From DASZXJ01 sp035545895 (GTDB lineage: Bacteria; Planctomycetota; Phycisphaerae; Tepidisphaerales; Tepidisphaeraceae): DNA of 64,000 nt. The stretch covers positions 45,320 to 109,319 of the forward strand of contig DASZXJ010000004.1 in NCBI GenBank assembly GCA_035545895.1, given 5' to 3'. Below the pieces are notes generated by a model. The model searched no databases. It worked only from the letters and a program-made list of their open reading frames with translations, and was not told where the DNA came from. Below are positions 9,628 through 18,955 of the stretch, one piece after another. Positions within the stretch are counted from its first letter, which is position 1; each line of letters opens with the position of its first letter. The translations under genes and the position numbers were made by a program.

Positions 9628-10731
9628 ATGAGTGGTTTGAGCTATGAATCCGCGGGGGTCAGTTACGACTCACTTGATGCGTTCAAGCGCCTTTGCCAGA
9701 AATTCGCCTCCTCAACCACTTCCGCATTGCGGGATCACGGCTTTAGCGAACCCGAGTCGATCCGAGGCGAAAGCGCTTACCTGATCGAGACGCTCAACGA
9801 ATATTTAGCCCATGTTGAAGAAGGGCTTGGCACGAAAAATCTGATAGCCGATGCGATGCTCGAAGTCACCGGCCAGAGTTTCTATCAGAACATGGGCATC
9901 GATACAGTCGCCACCATTGTCAATGATTTAATCACGACCGGCGCGCTGCCGATTTCGGTGGCCATGCACGCCGCTGTCGGCGATGGAAGCTGGTTCGACA
10001 ATCAAAAACGCACGGAAGATCTCGCTCAGGGGTTTGCCGAAGGCTGCAAACAGGCTGGCGCGGTTTGGGGCGGTGGCGAGACTCCGGCTTTGAAAGGCAT
10101 CGTCAACAAAAGCACGATCGTGCTGGCGGGCTCGGCGATTGGCCGGATCGCTCCCAAGTCCAACCGTATTCAGGGCAATGTCCGGGATGGCGACGCGATT
10201 ATTCTCCTCGCCAGCAGCGGCGTGCACACCAATGGCCTAACCCTCTGCCGGGCGATTGGCGATCAGTTGCCGCAGGGTTATCTCACCCGGATGAGCAACG
10301 GCCGTACGTATGGCGAAGCACTTCTCGATCCATCCGTGATTTACGTCAACTTCGTTTCCGCCTGCCAGAAACAGAATCTGCAACCCCACTATGTCGCTCA
10401 CATCACCGGTCACGGATGGCGAAAACTCATGCGGCTTGAAGAGCCATTTGTTTATCGCATGACCGAGATTCGCCCCGCCCCGGCGGTCTTCGAGTTCATC
10501 ATGCAGAAAGGTCCGGTCGAGCTTCGCGAAGCATACGCGACGTTCAACATGGGGGCCGGTTTTGCGGTTTATGTCGATCCTGCCGACGCTTCACGATACC
10601 TGCAAATCGCCCGGCAGACCGGATACGAAGCATGGATTGCAGGCCAGGTGACCAGGCAAGGGTCGCGAAAAGCCGTTGAGATCACACCGCTGAACATCAC
10701 CTTTGAAGGCGATACCCTCAAAGTCCGATAG
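9628..10731 (+). CDS. purM: Phosphoribosylformylglycinamidine cyclo-ligase
   Basis: 367 aa from ATG 9628 (MSGLSYESAGVSYDS). The open frame continues upstream to 9535, but that part is repeat sequence and not homologous. AIR synthetase uses ATP to close the imidazole ring in step five of purine synthesis. Visible are the AGVSYDS N-terminus, the GIDTVATIVNDLITTGALPI region matching the usual D-x-V-AMxVND segment, CKQAGAVWGGGETPAL, the GDAIILLASSGVHTNGLTL segment and AHITGHGWRKLMRL. The classical pattern is somewhat divergent: the usual GVGTKL is not present in that form. purN lies 24 kb away on the other strand, so purine genes are dispersed. Confidence 0.88.
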   Translation: MSGLSYESAGVSYDSLDAFKRLCQKFASSTTSALRDHGFSEPESIRGESAYLIETLNEYLAHVEEGLGTKNLIADAMLEVTGQSFYQNMGIDTVATIVNDLITTGALPISVAMHAAVGDGSWFDNQKRTEDLAQGFAEGCKQAGAVWGGGETPALKGIVNKSTIVLAGSAIGRIAPKSNRIQGNVRDGDAIILLASSGVHTNGLTLCRAIGDQLPQGYLTRMSNGRTYGEALLDPSVIYVNFVSACQKQNLQPHYVAHITGHGWRKLMRLEEPFVYRMTEIRPAPAVFEFIMQKGPVELREAYATFNMGAGFAVYVDPADASRYLQIARQTGYEAWIAGQVTRQGSRKAVEITPLNITFEGDTLKVR

Positions 10732-10788
10732 CAAAGTTCCCGCCAATTATTTTTGTCTTTGGGCACCATTCGAGAGTAAACTGATAGC

Positions 10789-11142
10789 GTGTCGGAAATG
10801 CTCCGTGTACAAGATCTTCCCTCCGCCCATCTGATGGAGCTGTTGCTTCCCGAAGCAATTGATCCGATGGAATTTGATCGCCTGAATGAAACGGTCCTCC
10901 AGGTGCTTGATGGAAAGGCCAAGGAGCACTGGGTGCTCGACCTGACCAGCGTCACCTACATGGGCAGCGCCATGCTGGGATTGATCGTGAATATCCGCCA
11001 TCGTGTCAAAGCTGGCGGCGGCAAGCTGGTGCTGTGCAACATGTCCGCCCAGCTCGCGGAAATCTTTCGCATGTGCAGCATGGAACGCCTGTTTACAATT
11101 GCCAAGACCCGCCCTGATGCCCTGAAGTCTCTTGGCCAATAG
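10789..11142 (+). CDS. STAS-domain protein (anti-sigma factor antagonist type)
   Basis: 117 aa with a GTG start (ATG 10798 is an alternative). A single STAS domain spans almost the whole protein: an N-terminal strand, LDLTSVTYMGSAMLGLIVNI containing the serine phosphorylation position (S in MGSAML), and GGKLVLCNMSAQLAEIFRMC followed by the LFTI strand. This matches SpoIIAA/RsbV antagonists, which bind anti-sigma kinases when unphosphorylated. No partner kinase or phosphatase is nearby, so the switch it serves is unknown. It ends 1 bp before the convergent gene at 11144. Confidence 0.8.
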   Translation: MSEMLRVQDLPSAHLMELLLPEAIDPMEFDRLNETVLQVLDGKAKEHWVLDLTSVTYMGSAMLGLIVNIRHRVKAGGGKLVLCNMSAQLAEIFRMCSMERLFTIAKTRPDALKSLGQ

Positions 11143-11143
11143 T

Positions 11144-12781
11144 TCATCTCGCGGACTGAGTTGCCGGCAGTGCCATCTTTTCCTCCACTTCCGTTAAATT
11201 GCGCCGCGATTCGGAATCATCGGGCTTGATCTTCAGCGCAGCCTGAAAATGGTCTCTTGCTTCGGAGAGTCGCCCCACCTTCTGCAAATCTTTTCCCACG
11301 ATATTGTGTGTTCCGGCCAGGTAATCCCGTAGCTCGCTGGGGCGTTGTTCGATGAGATGAATGGCCTGCAGTCGATGCGCGATCGATTCATCGGTCCGGC
11401 CAAGCTCGCCGAGTACACCGGCCAAGCTTTGCTGGGAATTCACGTCGCTCGGATATAGCTCAACGGCCTTTTGAAGGAATTCCGCCGATGTATAGGGCTG
11501 ATGTCGCATATCGTACGCATGGGCGAGATTGTCCAGGGCGATCAGACTGTTGGGATTGACGTTTAGATTATGCTGAAACAGCGAAATGTCGTCTTTCCAG
11601 TATTGCGCCTGCACAAATGAAGCGACCGCCCAAAGCGGCAGGACGACCAAAGCCGGCTTCAGCAACGATGTTCGCCACCGAATCAATGAAGCCACCACCA
11701 TCGCAGGCCCGAACATGGCGAGATAGAGGTAATGATCCGCGGTTGTCGAGAAATATTGGAATAAGAACGTGACCAAACCCAGCGTGGGAAACAGCGCAGC
11801 CACAAAAACCGCCCCGGCCGCGATACCGGTCCGCCAGCGCCGCCAAAGTCGTAACAAGAGAATCGCCAGCGCGGTCGGAACAAGCCATGTAAAATAAAAC
11901 CACGACTGCCCCATCACATAAGCGGGCCTGCGTCCGTAATCGATGGCAAGATTGATCGGCAAGACGAGTTTGTAGAGATAGAACGCCAGCGCATCGCCAA
12001 CAATCAGCGGCCTTGCCCAAATCGGCGCGGGAGGCACACCAGTCGCGGGTTGAGATATTTTCCCAATCACGGCACAAGCAAGCGATAGCGCAAACCACGG
12101 AGTCAGACAGAGAATGGTTTTTCGCCAGGGTCGATCTTTAAGCCAGACTTCAATGACGAAAACAACCAGTGGCACGACCAATGCCGATGGCTTGGAAAGC
12201 ATGCCCAAAATCAATGCGATCGTCCCCAGCAAATAACCAGACCATCCAAGCGATCCTTTCGACCAGAGGAGAAAGAAATAGATGGCAGCCAGCGACCACA
12301 TGCCCGCAAGCACATCTTTCAACCCTGCCGCCCAGGCGACGGGCTCTACCTGCACAGGATGAAGCGCGAACAGCATCGCCCCCGCGCAGGCCGCGGTTCG
12401 ATGATTGAAAAGCAATTCCAGGATTTTGAACGCCAGCAATACGCCGGCTATGTGCACCAGAATGTTTGTCCCGTGAAACAGCATCGGGTTGAGCGCCACG
12501 CCAAACGCGTCGGGCGAAACTCTGGCGATCATCGCCAATCCCGCCCAGATCGTGTACGTCACCGGAATGTAAAGGCCATACGCTTCGTGCGACCAGTAAT
12601 ATGCGACGCTCGCCACAGTGGGCGGATTCAGATTGGGGTTCTGCCAGATATTCAGCGAGTCATCCAGCGAGCAAAAGTCGGCAAGCAGCAGTGGCGAGAA
12701 GACGATCAGGGTGCTCACCACCAGAATGATCGGATGTTTGAGTCTGCTTGAAGAATGAATGGTTGGTTGCGCGGCGGTCAT
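11144..12781 (-). CDS. Polytopic membrane protein with C-terminal TPRs (TMTC-like)
   Basis: 545 aa. About ten hydrophobic helices fill residues 15-400, beginning IILVVSTLIVFSPLLLADFC and followed by the loop DDSLNIWQNPNLNPPT and an ALHPVQVEPVAWAAGLKDVL motif. The C-terminus (about 410-540) carries tetratricopeptide-like repeats (NPNSLIALDNLAHAYD, YPSDVNSQQSLAGVLGELGR, IKPDDSESRRNLTEVEEK). The arrangement matches the TMTC/ArnT-like bacterial glycosyltransferase-C family, proposed to transfer a sugar from a lipid carrier to protein. The acidic loop DD near the N-terminus would be the catalytic position. A tandem paralogue follows upstream. Activity is inferred only from fold resemblance. Confidence 0.7.
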   Translation of the reverse strand: MTAAQPTIHSSSRLKHPIILVVSTLIVFSPLLLADFCSLDDSLNIWQNPNLNPPTVASVAYYWSHEAYGLYIPVTYTIWAGLAMIARVSPDAFGVALNPMLFHGTNILVHIAGVLLAFKILELLFNHRTAACAGAMLFALHPVQVEPVAWAAGLKDVLAGMWSLAAIYFFLLWSKGSLGWSGYLLGTIALILGMLSKPSALVVPLVVFVIEVWLKDRPWRKTILCLTPWFALSLACAVIGKISQPATGVPPAPIWARPLIVGDALAFYLYKLVLPINLAIDYGRRPAYVMGQSWFYFTWLVPTALAILLLRLWRRWRTGIAAGAVFVAALFPTLGLVTFLFQYFSTTADHYLYLAMFGPAMVVASLIRWRTSLLKPALVVLPLWAVASFVQAQYWKDDISLFQHNLNVNPNSLIALDNLAHAYDMRHQPYTSAEFLQKAVELYPSDVNSQQSLAGVLGELGRTDESIAHRLQAIHLIEQRPSELRDYLAGTHNIVGKDLQKVGRLSEARDHFQAALKIKPDDSESRRNLTEVEEKMALPATQSAR

Positions 12782-12796
12782 CGTGCGAAGCTCAGG

Positions 12797-14260
12797 TTAC
12801 TGTGTGGTGGCCGGCGAATCGAGACGCCGGCGAACGTTGTCCCGATCGACGACCAGCGAAGGGTCGTTTGGCGACAGAATCGCCGCCATCGACAGATTCC
12901 GAAACGCTTCATTCAAACGGCCGCTCACTGCCTGCGCCCGGCCCAACAGCGCCAACACATTTGGATTGGATGGCTGGGCGTTGGCAACGATCTGAAATTG
13001 TTCGACCGCCTCGGCTGAACGATTGGCCGAGACCAGCGCGATCCCATACTGGCCATGAAGAGCCGGGTTCCGCGGATTAACCGCCATCGCATGGCCAAAC
13101 AGCGAAACGCTGTCCCGCCAATAGCCGATCTGGCTCATCGATCGGGCCGCAAGCAGCACCAGCACAACGGATGAAACCCGATAAACCCCCGCTTTCGGCC
13201 AGGCGCGAATCGCAGCCGCTGCCGCCACCGCAATTCCAAACATCGGCAGATACATGTAATGATCCGCGACCGTCGAGTGAACCTGATACATGAAAGGCGT
13301 GAAACCCAATACCGGCAGCAAGCCGACCAGAAAAATGAGAAATCCACACCATTCACCAACCAATCGCCCGCGATTAAGCAGCAGACAAATCCCGACGGCA
13401 ACAGGCACGATCCACGAATAGATCGCGACTCCCGAATCCATCACCGCATCGGGAGTTCGCCCATAATCATTCGCCAACCTGAATGGCCAGACGAGTTTGC
13501 ATAGATAAAACGCGACCGCATCGCCGGCGATCAGGGGCCTCATCCAAAGCGCGGTATTTGCTTCGGCCCAGATCGTTTGCGCGTTTCGTGCGACCAAGAC
13601 AAGTGGCAGTGTGACCAGAAGCAACGGAATAACCGCAGCGGCAACCGATTTCATTCTTCGCTTGAGAAGCATCCAATCGATCGCTGCGGCGATCAACGGC
13701 GCGATCGAAGCCGACGGCTTGGCGAGCATGGCCATCAATAACGCAAAAAATGCAACGCCATAATGAAAAAATCGATGCTTCCCAGCCGTTTCTGAGAACA
13801 AAATGTACTGCTGAATCATCGCCAGCGACAACATTCCCGCCAGAACATCCTTCATTCCCGACGCCCACGCGACCGTTTCAACCTGCAGCGGATGCACCGC
13901 GAACACTGCCGCGCCAATTGCAGAAGCAATATCGTTTTGAAGTGTCTTTTTGAGAATGTCCCAAACGAGACAGACGCTGACCACATGCAGGATCAAACTG
14001 CCCAGGTGAAATATGACAGGATGAGGCCCGCCCATCGCCGCCAGCGCGAACCAGAGTGAATAAGTTCCCGGCACATAAAGCCCCTGCATCGAATGAGTCC
14101 ACCAATACGCAAAATTCTCGAAGGTTGGCGGATGAAGCCTGGGATTATTCGCGATCCATTCCGGATCATCCTGGATCACCCACCCATTTCGCAGGACCAA
14201 GGCAAATGTCAGCAACGTGATTGCAATCAGCAACAACGGGATAACGCGTTGACGATTCAT
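12797..14260 (-). CDS. Polytopic membrane protein with C-terminal TPRs, paralogue
   Basis: 487 aa, clearly homologous to the neighbour at 11144. They share VFAVHPLQVETVAWASGMKDVLAG against ALHPVQVEPVAWAAGLKDVLAG, DDPEWIANNPRLHPPTFEN in the first loop, and the VADHYMYLPMFG/TADHYLYLAMFG segment. The N-terminal part is a multi-helix membrane domain and the C-terminal 110 residues are TPR-like (NPRNPALHGQYGIALVSANR). The start overlaps the stop of pgeF by 4 bp (ATGA), so translation is probably coupled. A GT-C type glycosyltransferase role is an inference. The tandem duplication suggests two acceptor or donor specificities. Confidence 0.7.
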   Translation of the reverse strand: MNRQRVIPLLLIAITLLTFALVLRNGWVIQDDPEWIANNPRLHPPTFENFAYWWTHSMQGLYVPGTYSLWFALAAMGGPHPVIFHLGSLILHVVSVCLVWDILKKTLQNDIASAIGAAVFAVHPLQVETVAWASGMKDVLAGMLSLAMIQQYILFSETAGKHRFFHYGVAFFALLMAMLAKPSASIAPLIAAAIDWMLLKRRMKSVAAAVIPLLLVTLPLVLVARNAQTIWAEANTALWMRPLIAGDAVAFYLCKLVWPFRLANDYGRTPDAVMDSGVAIYSWIVPVAVGICLLLNRGRLVGEWCGFLIFLVGLLPVLGFTPFMYQVHSTVADHYMYLPMFGIAVAAAAAIRAWPKAGVYRVSSVVLVLLAARSMSQIGYWRDSVSLFGHAMAVNPRNPALHGQYGIALVSANRSAEAVEQFQIVANAQPSNPNVLALLGRAQAVSGRLNEAFRNLSMAAILSPNDPSLVVDRDNVRRRLDSPATTQ

Positions 14261-15057
14261 TCGCGACCCGCGGCAATGAGTGCCGCCATTCGACCGGTGA
14301 TTCCCCGTTCGCGACGATGCGAGAAGAATTCATCGGCATCCCGATGGGTGCATCGATCGGTCGTATCGATCTGTCCGGGAGCAATTCCCGCGTTGGCGAG
14401 TTGTTTCATCAACCCCATGCGAATATCGACTCGCCCTTTTCCATTTGAAACGTGGACGATTGGTGCATCCTGAGCAAATGCCCGTTCAAATTCGGTCAAT
14501 ACCTCGGGGCCCACCTCCATCGCATCGCCGCCGATACAAGGGCCGATGGCTGCCAGCAGATTTGCGCGGGTCAATTGTCGCATCTTCTTAATCGTTTCAA
14601 CCAGCACGCCCGCCACGACGCCCCGCCAACCGGCATGGACCGCCGCCACCACTCGGCCATCTTCCGATGCGAGCAGGATTGGCCCGCAATCCGCGATTCG
14701 AACCGAAAGCACGCGCCCCGGATCATCGCTGACGATCGCATCGGCCTGGTCTTTCCCGCTTACGAATTCCTGCTTCGGCCGGATTGTAACGACCTCTGCG
14801 CCATGCACCTGATGCACCCAGCATCGCTTTTGATCGCCCAGCCCGACTGCCGACTGAAGCCGTTGATAATTCTCCTCGATATGCGATGGATCATCGCGAT
14901 GCGATGTCGCCAGCGGATTGCCCAGGTTCATCGAATTGAAAATCCCATCGCTCACGCCTCCCAGTCGTGTACTGAAGGCATGACGAACCCCCGCATCAGC
15001 CAGCAGCGGCGAGCGGTAATAGACAACGCCCGAGGAATCGGCAACGCGTTCAAGCAC
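14257..15057 (-). CDS. pgeF: Peptidoglycan editing factor / YfiH-type multicopper oxidase-fold protein
   Basis: 266 aa with a GTG start. It belongs to the YfiH/PgeF (DUF152) family: HAFSTRLGGVSDGIFNSMNLG near the start, WVHQVHGAEVV (first zinc histidine region), RIADCGPILLAS with the conserved Cys, AAVHAGWRGVVAGVL, and GPCIGGDAMEVG. The conserved His-Cys-His triad is therefore complete. E. coli YfiH removes wrongly incorporated L-Ser from peptidoglycan precursors, and relatives hydrolyse purine nucleosides; which applies here is open. It is first in a minus-strand operon with the two TPR membrane proteins. Confidence 0.9.
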   Translation of the reverse strand: MLERVADSSGVVYYRSPLLADAGVRHAFSTRLGGVSDGIFNSMNLGNPLATSHRDDPSHIEENYQRLQSAVGLGDQKRCWVHQVHGAEVVTIRPKQEFVSGKDQADAIVSDDPGRVLSVRIADCGPILLASEDGRVVAAVHAGWRGVVAGVLVETIKKMRQLTRANLLAAIGPCIGGDAMEVGPEVLTEFERAFAQDAPIVHVSNGKGRVDIRMGLMKQLANAGIAPGQIDTTDRCTHRDADEFFSHRRERGITGRMAALIAAGRE

Positions 15058-15240
15058 GCAAACAACCTAATTTGACTACCCCAAAATGTAAAACCGCCGC
15101 CTGACAGTGATGCCCCGCTCAAAGGCCGCACAAACGTTCTTTTTGCGGGAAACAGGAAGAAATGGCCGGCTCGATTTAATTGAAAACCGCCAAATTCATT
15201 CTTGGTCGGTCGGCATTTTTCCTTTATAATCAATTACGGC

Positions 15241-16602
15241 ATGAAGATTCATTTGCGAGGGTTCTTCATCGCAATCCTTACTGTTTCCCTGCCCGCCGCC
15301 GTTCAAGCGGCTGCTCAATTGGCGTTTCCCGGCGCGGAAGGATTCGGTGCTACCGCCACTGGCGGACGCGCGGGAACTGTCTACCACGTCACCAATCTCA
15401 ACAACTCCGGCGCAGGATCTTTTCGTGATGCCGTCAGCCAACCCAATCGCACGGTCGTATTTGACGTGGGCGGCGTCATCAACCTGACCAGCCAGCTTGT
15501 TTTCTCCAGCAACATTACCGTTGCAGGTCAAACCGCGCCGGGTGAAGGCATCGTGCTCAACGGGCAAGGCATCTCGATGAGCAATCAGTCCAACATTATC
15601 GTGCGCTATGTACGCTTTCGCTCATCGCACAACACCTCTGACGGCACAAAGGCTGTCAATATCACCACAGGCTCGAATATCATTCTCGATCACGTCGATA
15701 TCAGTTGGGGCCGATGGGACAATCTCGGTTTTACCAGCAGTGCGCATGACATCACCATTCAAAACTCCATCATCAGCGAAGCCATCAACCCGCAGCGACT
15801 GGGCGCGCTGATCGACAGCTCCACCAACATTACGGTCGCCCGTAACCTTTGGATCGACAATCAAAGCCGCAATCCCAAGGGCAAAGCCCACATGCAGTAC
15901 ATCAACAACGTGGTGTATAACTGGGGCAGCAGTGGATATGACGGCGGTCACTCAGGCGCCGTCTGGAACCAGGATCTGATCAACAATTATTTCATTAAAG
16001 GACCTTCCTCAAACAATTCCCTGCTTGCACAGTTCACGCCCACCGATCACGTTTACCAGACCGGCAACATGGTTGACCTGAACCGCGATGGGATTCTGAA
16101 CGGCGTGGATGTGCAGGAATCCGATTTTCTTCCCAACGACAGCACCAGCGGCACCGCGACGTTCATGCCGACCGCCTACAACAATCCAACCGTGCCGGTC
16201 TCGATCATGACCGCACTCCAGGCGTATAGCTTTGTCATCGCCAACGCCGGTGCTTCTCTGCATCGCGACAGCGTCGATACTCGCCTGATCAACCAGCTTC
16301 TCTCGCTTGGCGCGCTTGGCGCGGTGATCGATGATGAAACCATCGTCGGCGGCGCCGGAACCATTGCAGGCGGACCGATTCTTACGGATACCGATCAGGA
16401 TGGCATCCCGGACAGTTGGGAGTCGGCCCATGGGTTAAACCCCGCCCTTGGATCGGACGGCAATTTCATCAACCCGACAACCGGGTACACCAATCTCGAG
16501 CTTTATTTTAATTCACTGGTCCCTGAACCCTCCTTCCTCTCGATTGCGGCAGTTTCGATTGTCCTTTCTCGTCGGCGCAGTCGATTGACCAAATCATCAT
16601 GA
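15241..16602 (+). CDS. Secreted PL1-like pectate lyase with PEP-CTERM tail
   Basis: 453 aa from ATG 15241 (MKIHLRGFFIAIL signal peptide). The right-handed parallel beta-helix opens with the PL1 signature AFPGAEGFGATATGGRAGTV, VTNLNNSGAGSFRDAV, FDVGGVINL, VAGQTAPGEGI, IVRYVRFR and LDHVDISWG, then SRNPKGK and NNVVYNWG. A calcium-type linker follows (DTDQDGIPDSWESAHGLNP), and the protein ends with a PEP-CTERM sorting tail: VPEP, a hydrophobic stretch, then RRRSR. The substrate is probably pectate or a related uronan. The PL1 calcium/catalytic residues are only partly recognisable (SWGRWDN in place of the usual SWSxDE), so activity is not certain. The stop overlaps the next start (ATGA). Confidence 0.85.
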   Translation: MKIHLRGFFIAILTVSLPAAVQAAAQLAFPGAEGFGATATGGRAGTVYHVTNLNNSGAGSFRDAVSQPNRTVVFDVGGVINLTSQLVFSSNITVAGQTAPGEGIVLNGQGISMSNQSNIIVRYVRFRSSHNTSDGTKAVNITTGSNIILDHVDISWGRWDNLGFTSSAHDITIQNSIISEAINPQRLGALIDSSTNITVARNLWIDNQSRNPKGKAHMQYINNVVYNWGSSGYDGGHSGAVWNQDLINNYFIKGPSSNNSLLAQFTPTDHVYQTGNMVDLNRDGILNGVDVQESDFLPNDSTSGTATFMPTAYNNPTVPVSIMTALQAYSFVIANAGASLHRDSVDTRLINQLLSLGALGAVIDDETIVGGAGTIAGGPILTDTDQDGIPDSWESAHGLNPALGSDGNFINPTTGYTNLELYFNSLVPEPSFLSIAAVSIVLSRRRSRLTKSS

Positions 16603-17951
16603 AGCCCCTTGCAATATTCCTGGTTGCGATTGGTTCGCTCGGTTCGGTTGCGGCTGCTGCCACTCCTGTCGCGTTTCCCGGAGCATATGGATTTGGAGCC
16701 GGCGCCACCGGCGGGCGTGGAGGCACGATTGTTCACGTCACCAATCTCAACAATTCGGGAGCCGGTTCGCTGAGAGACGCCGTCAGTGCGGGTGATCGCA
16801 TCGTCGTGTTCGATGTCGGCGGATATATCAACCTCACCTCGACCCTGGTGATTGGCGGCAACAACATCACGATAGCCGGCCAGACCGCACCGGGCGACGG
16901 CATCGGCATCATGGGGCAGGAAGTCACGCTCGGCGGCCATAACAACATCATCATGCGCTACCTGCGATTCCGCCCCGGCTCGGGTTCCCCATCAGGGGAC
17001 AACGGGATCAACTTGTACCAGGCATCAAACGTCATCATCGATCATGCGTCGATTGAGTACGCCAAGTGGAACAATATCGACGCAGTGAACGCGACGAACA
17101 TCACGATCCAGAACTCCATTATTGCCGACCCGATCGGCCAGCAATTTGCCGCCCACACCGAAGGAGGCGGTAACTTCACCTGGTACAACAACGTCTTCGC
17201 CAACGCCCACAATCGCCAGCCTCTGGCCAAGGCCAATACCCAGTTCATCAACAACATTGTCTACAACTACCAGGCCGGTTACACCGTCGCGAACACCGCG
17301 GGCGTCTATAGCCACGACATCATCAACAACATTTTCGTTGCCGGTCCGGCGACCACCTCCTCCGGCAACGCGTTCTACCAGATGAACGGCAACCAATCGG
17401 TTTACGCATCCGGCAATCTGCGCGACACGAATGAAAACGGGTCACTCGATGGTTCAGTCGTTGGGCCATCGGGCGTGGTCAGTCTGACATCCCCGGCCTT
17501 TGCCACCACGACAAGCATCCCCACGCTGGGAGTGACGGCCGCCTATGCCAAGCTGATCGCCGCCGGCGGCGCAGGGGCGTCGATTCATCGTGACGATATC
17601 GATGCGCTGATCCTCTCGGAGGTGAACTCAAAGGGAACCAGGGGGCCTTATCCCCTGCCCACCAGCCAGTCACGCACCGGGCTGGACAACGACGGCTTTG
17701 GCACCCTCGACGGCGGGCCACAACTGCCCGACTTCGACGGAGACGGCATCCCCAATGCATGGGAACTTTCACACGGCCTGGACCCGAATCTCCAGTCCGA
17801 CGCCTATCTCATCGACCCGGGGAGCGGATACATGAACATCGAGCTTTACATCAATTCCATCCCCGAGCCGGCGATGGGGCTGTTTCTCGCCTCCGCGATG
17901 CTGATCGCCCAGCGACGTCAGCGAACCGCGTTGACCTCGACCACGAGATAA
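16599..17951 (+). CDS. Second PL1-like pectate lyase, PEP-CTERM paralogue
   Basis: 450 aa, a tandem paralogue of the preceding gene and translationally coupled to it (4-bp overlap). It has a signal peptide (KPLAIFLVAIGSLGSVAAAA), the PL1 opening AFPGAYGFGAGATGGRGGTI, VTNLNNSGAGSLRDAV, IAGQTAPGDGIGIMG, IIMRYLRFRPG and IDHASIEYAKWNN. In this copy the sRnPk region reads HNRQPLAKAN and the NNxxYNW motif reads NNIVYNYQ, so the catalytic face has diverged more. A Ca-binding-type DFDGDGIPNAWELSHGLDP linker and a PEP-CTERM tail (IPEPAMGLFLASAMLIAQRR) are intact. The last 34 bp overlap the convergent gene at 17918. Confidence 0.85.
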   Translation: MKPLAIFLVAIGSLGSVAAAATPVAFPGAYGFGAGATGGRGGTIVHVTNLNNSGAGSLRDAVSAGDRIVVFDVGGYINLTSTLVIGGNNITIAGQTAPGDGIGIMGQEVTLGGHNNIIMRYLRFRPGSGSPSGDNGINLYQASNVIIDHASIEYAKWNNIDAVNATNITIQNSIIADPIGQQFAAHTEGGGNFTWYNNVFANAHNRQPLAKANTQFINNIVYNYQAGYTVANTAGVYSHDIINNIFVAGPATTSSGNAFYQMNGNQSVYASGNLRDTNENGSLDGSVVGPSGVVSLTSPAFATTTSIPTLGVTAAYAKLIAAGGAGASIHRDDIDALILSEVNSKGTRGPYPLPTSQSRTGLDNDGFGTLDGGPQLPDFDGDGIPNAWELSHGLDPNLQSDAYLIDPGSGYMNIELYINSIPEPAMGLFLASAMLIAQRRQRTALTSTTR

Positions 17952-18928
17952 ATCGGCCGATTTTGCCCGCCGGCGTCCAGCGAACTCATCGTCATCCCAC
18001 CAATCAGCAGCTTCTTGTGCAACGGCAGACGAACGGTCGTATGAAGTTCCTGTGCCGAGGTAACGACTCGCTCGATCGACGGGATATCCTGCGCCAGCGC
18101 CAGGGATCGGTTGGTTGTTGGAACCGGTATCGCAGCGGGTGTGCTCGACTGCGTTACGATGCTATGCAGGTCGAGCACCGCGGAATCGCCGCTAGGTACG
18201 AGCTGCGGCGTTACCTGCAACTGCACGCCATTGCGCGCCTGCGCCATCGTCGGATCCAACGCAGCCGCCTGCGTGCCGACGATCGGCGTGACATCGCTTA
18301 CATAGTTGGTTTCGCGACCCGAGGCGACATGTACCGTCTGCCCGTTAAAGCAGGTCGTCTGCCCGCTCCAGATGACGTGATTGTTGTCCAGCAGACCATC
18401 GGGTACTTCGATCAATTCGGACCATTTATCTTCTCCCGGCGGACGATTTGCCGCGGCCGTCGAGCGCAAATCCATATCGACCCAAAGCACCCGCACGTTG
18501 AGCATGGCGCCGACGGCCTGGTTGTTGCTGAGCGAAGCGAGCAGCTTGCCGATGGCCTGATGATTGGCGTGTGTCTGGGCGATGACCAGCACGGTGCCAA
18601 AGATGCGGATGCTGCCCGTGTTGCCGCCGTTGTCGCGCCACGAGTCGCGATCAACCAGGTCCTGGAGCAATTCAACGACCCGATCGAGCGTGACGGGCGA
18701 TTCACCCGAGGGCATGGTCTGCGGCGCGCGCTGGACCGATCCGCGACCAACCACTTGGGGTTGGGCAACATCGGGCAACGGATAATTGCGCCGCGGTCGC
18801 ACCAGGGCGCTGACATCGTAGGTTAGTGTTTCAACGGCTTGTGATTCCGCCTGCTGCTGCGCCATGGCGATCGGCGCGCCTGCGGATATCAACGTCACCA
18901 GCAATACGACTTGCATCGCAATCTTCAT
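17918..18928 (-). CDS. Secretin-like exported protein
   Basis: 336 aa with a signal peptide (QVVLLVTLISAGAPIAMAQ). Residues about 35-130 resemble the N1-type subdomain of secretins (YDVSALV near the start, then FGTVLVIAQTHANHQAIGKLLASL and LNVRVLWVDMD). The end has a secretin-like C-terminal pattern (VRLPLHKKLLIGGMT then YLVVEVNAV) but is far too short for a membrane-spanning secretin barrel. Homologous planctomycete proteins are usually left as hypothetical. It is third in a minus-strand unit after an ECF sigma factor and a membrane protein. A good Shine-Dalgarno (GGGAGATTCC) precedes the ATG. Its 3' end overlaps the convergent lyase gene by 34 bp. Confidence 0.55.
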   Translation of the reverse strand: MKIAMQVVLLVTLISAGAPIAMAQQQAESQAVETLTYDVSALVRPRRNYPLPDVAQPQVVGRGSVQRAPQTMPSGESPVTLDRVVELLQDLVDRDSWRDNGGNTGSIRIFGTVLVIAQTHANHQAIGKLLASLSNNQAVGAMLNVRVLWVDMDLRSTAAANRPPGEDKWSELIEVPDGLLDNNHVIWSGQTTCFNGQTVHVASGRETNYVSDVTPIVGTQAAALDPTMAQARNGVQLQVTPQLVPSGDSAVLDLHSIVTQSSTPAAIPVPTTNRSLALAQDIPSIERVVTSAQELHTTVRLPLHKKLLIGGMTMSSLDAGGQNRPIYLVVEVNAVR

Positions 18929-18955
18929 GGAATCTCCCTAATCAATTCAATGGCT

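Noticed and set aside
17759..18826. 355-codon plus-strand frame
   Set aside because: It overlaps the end of a PL1-like gene in another frame and is antisense to the secretin-like gene; the translation is Arg-rich and low-quality.
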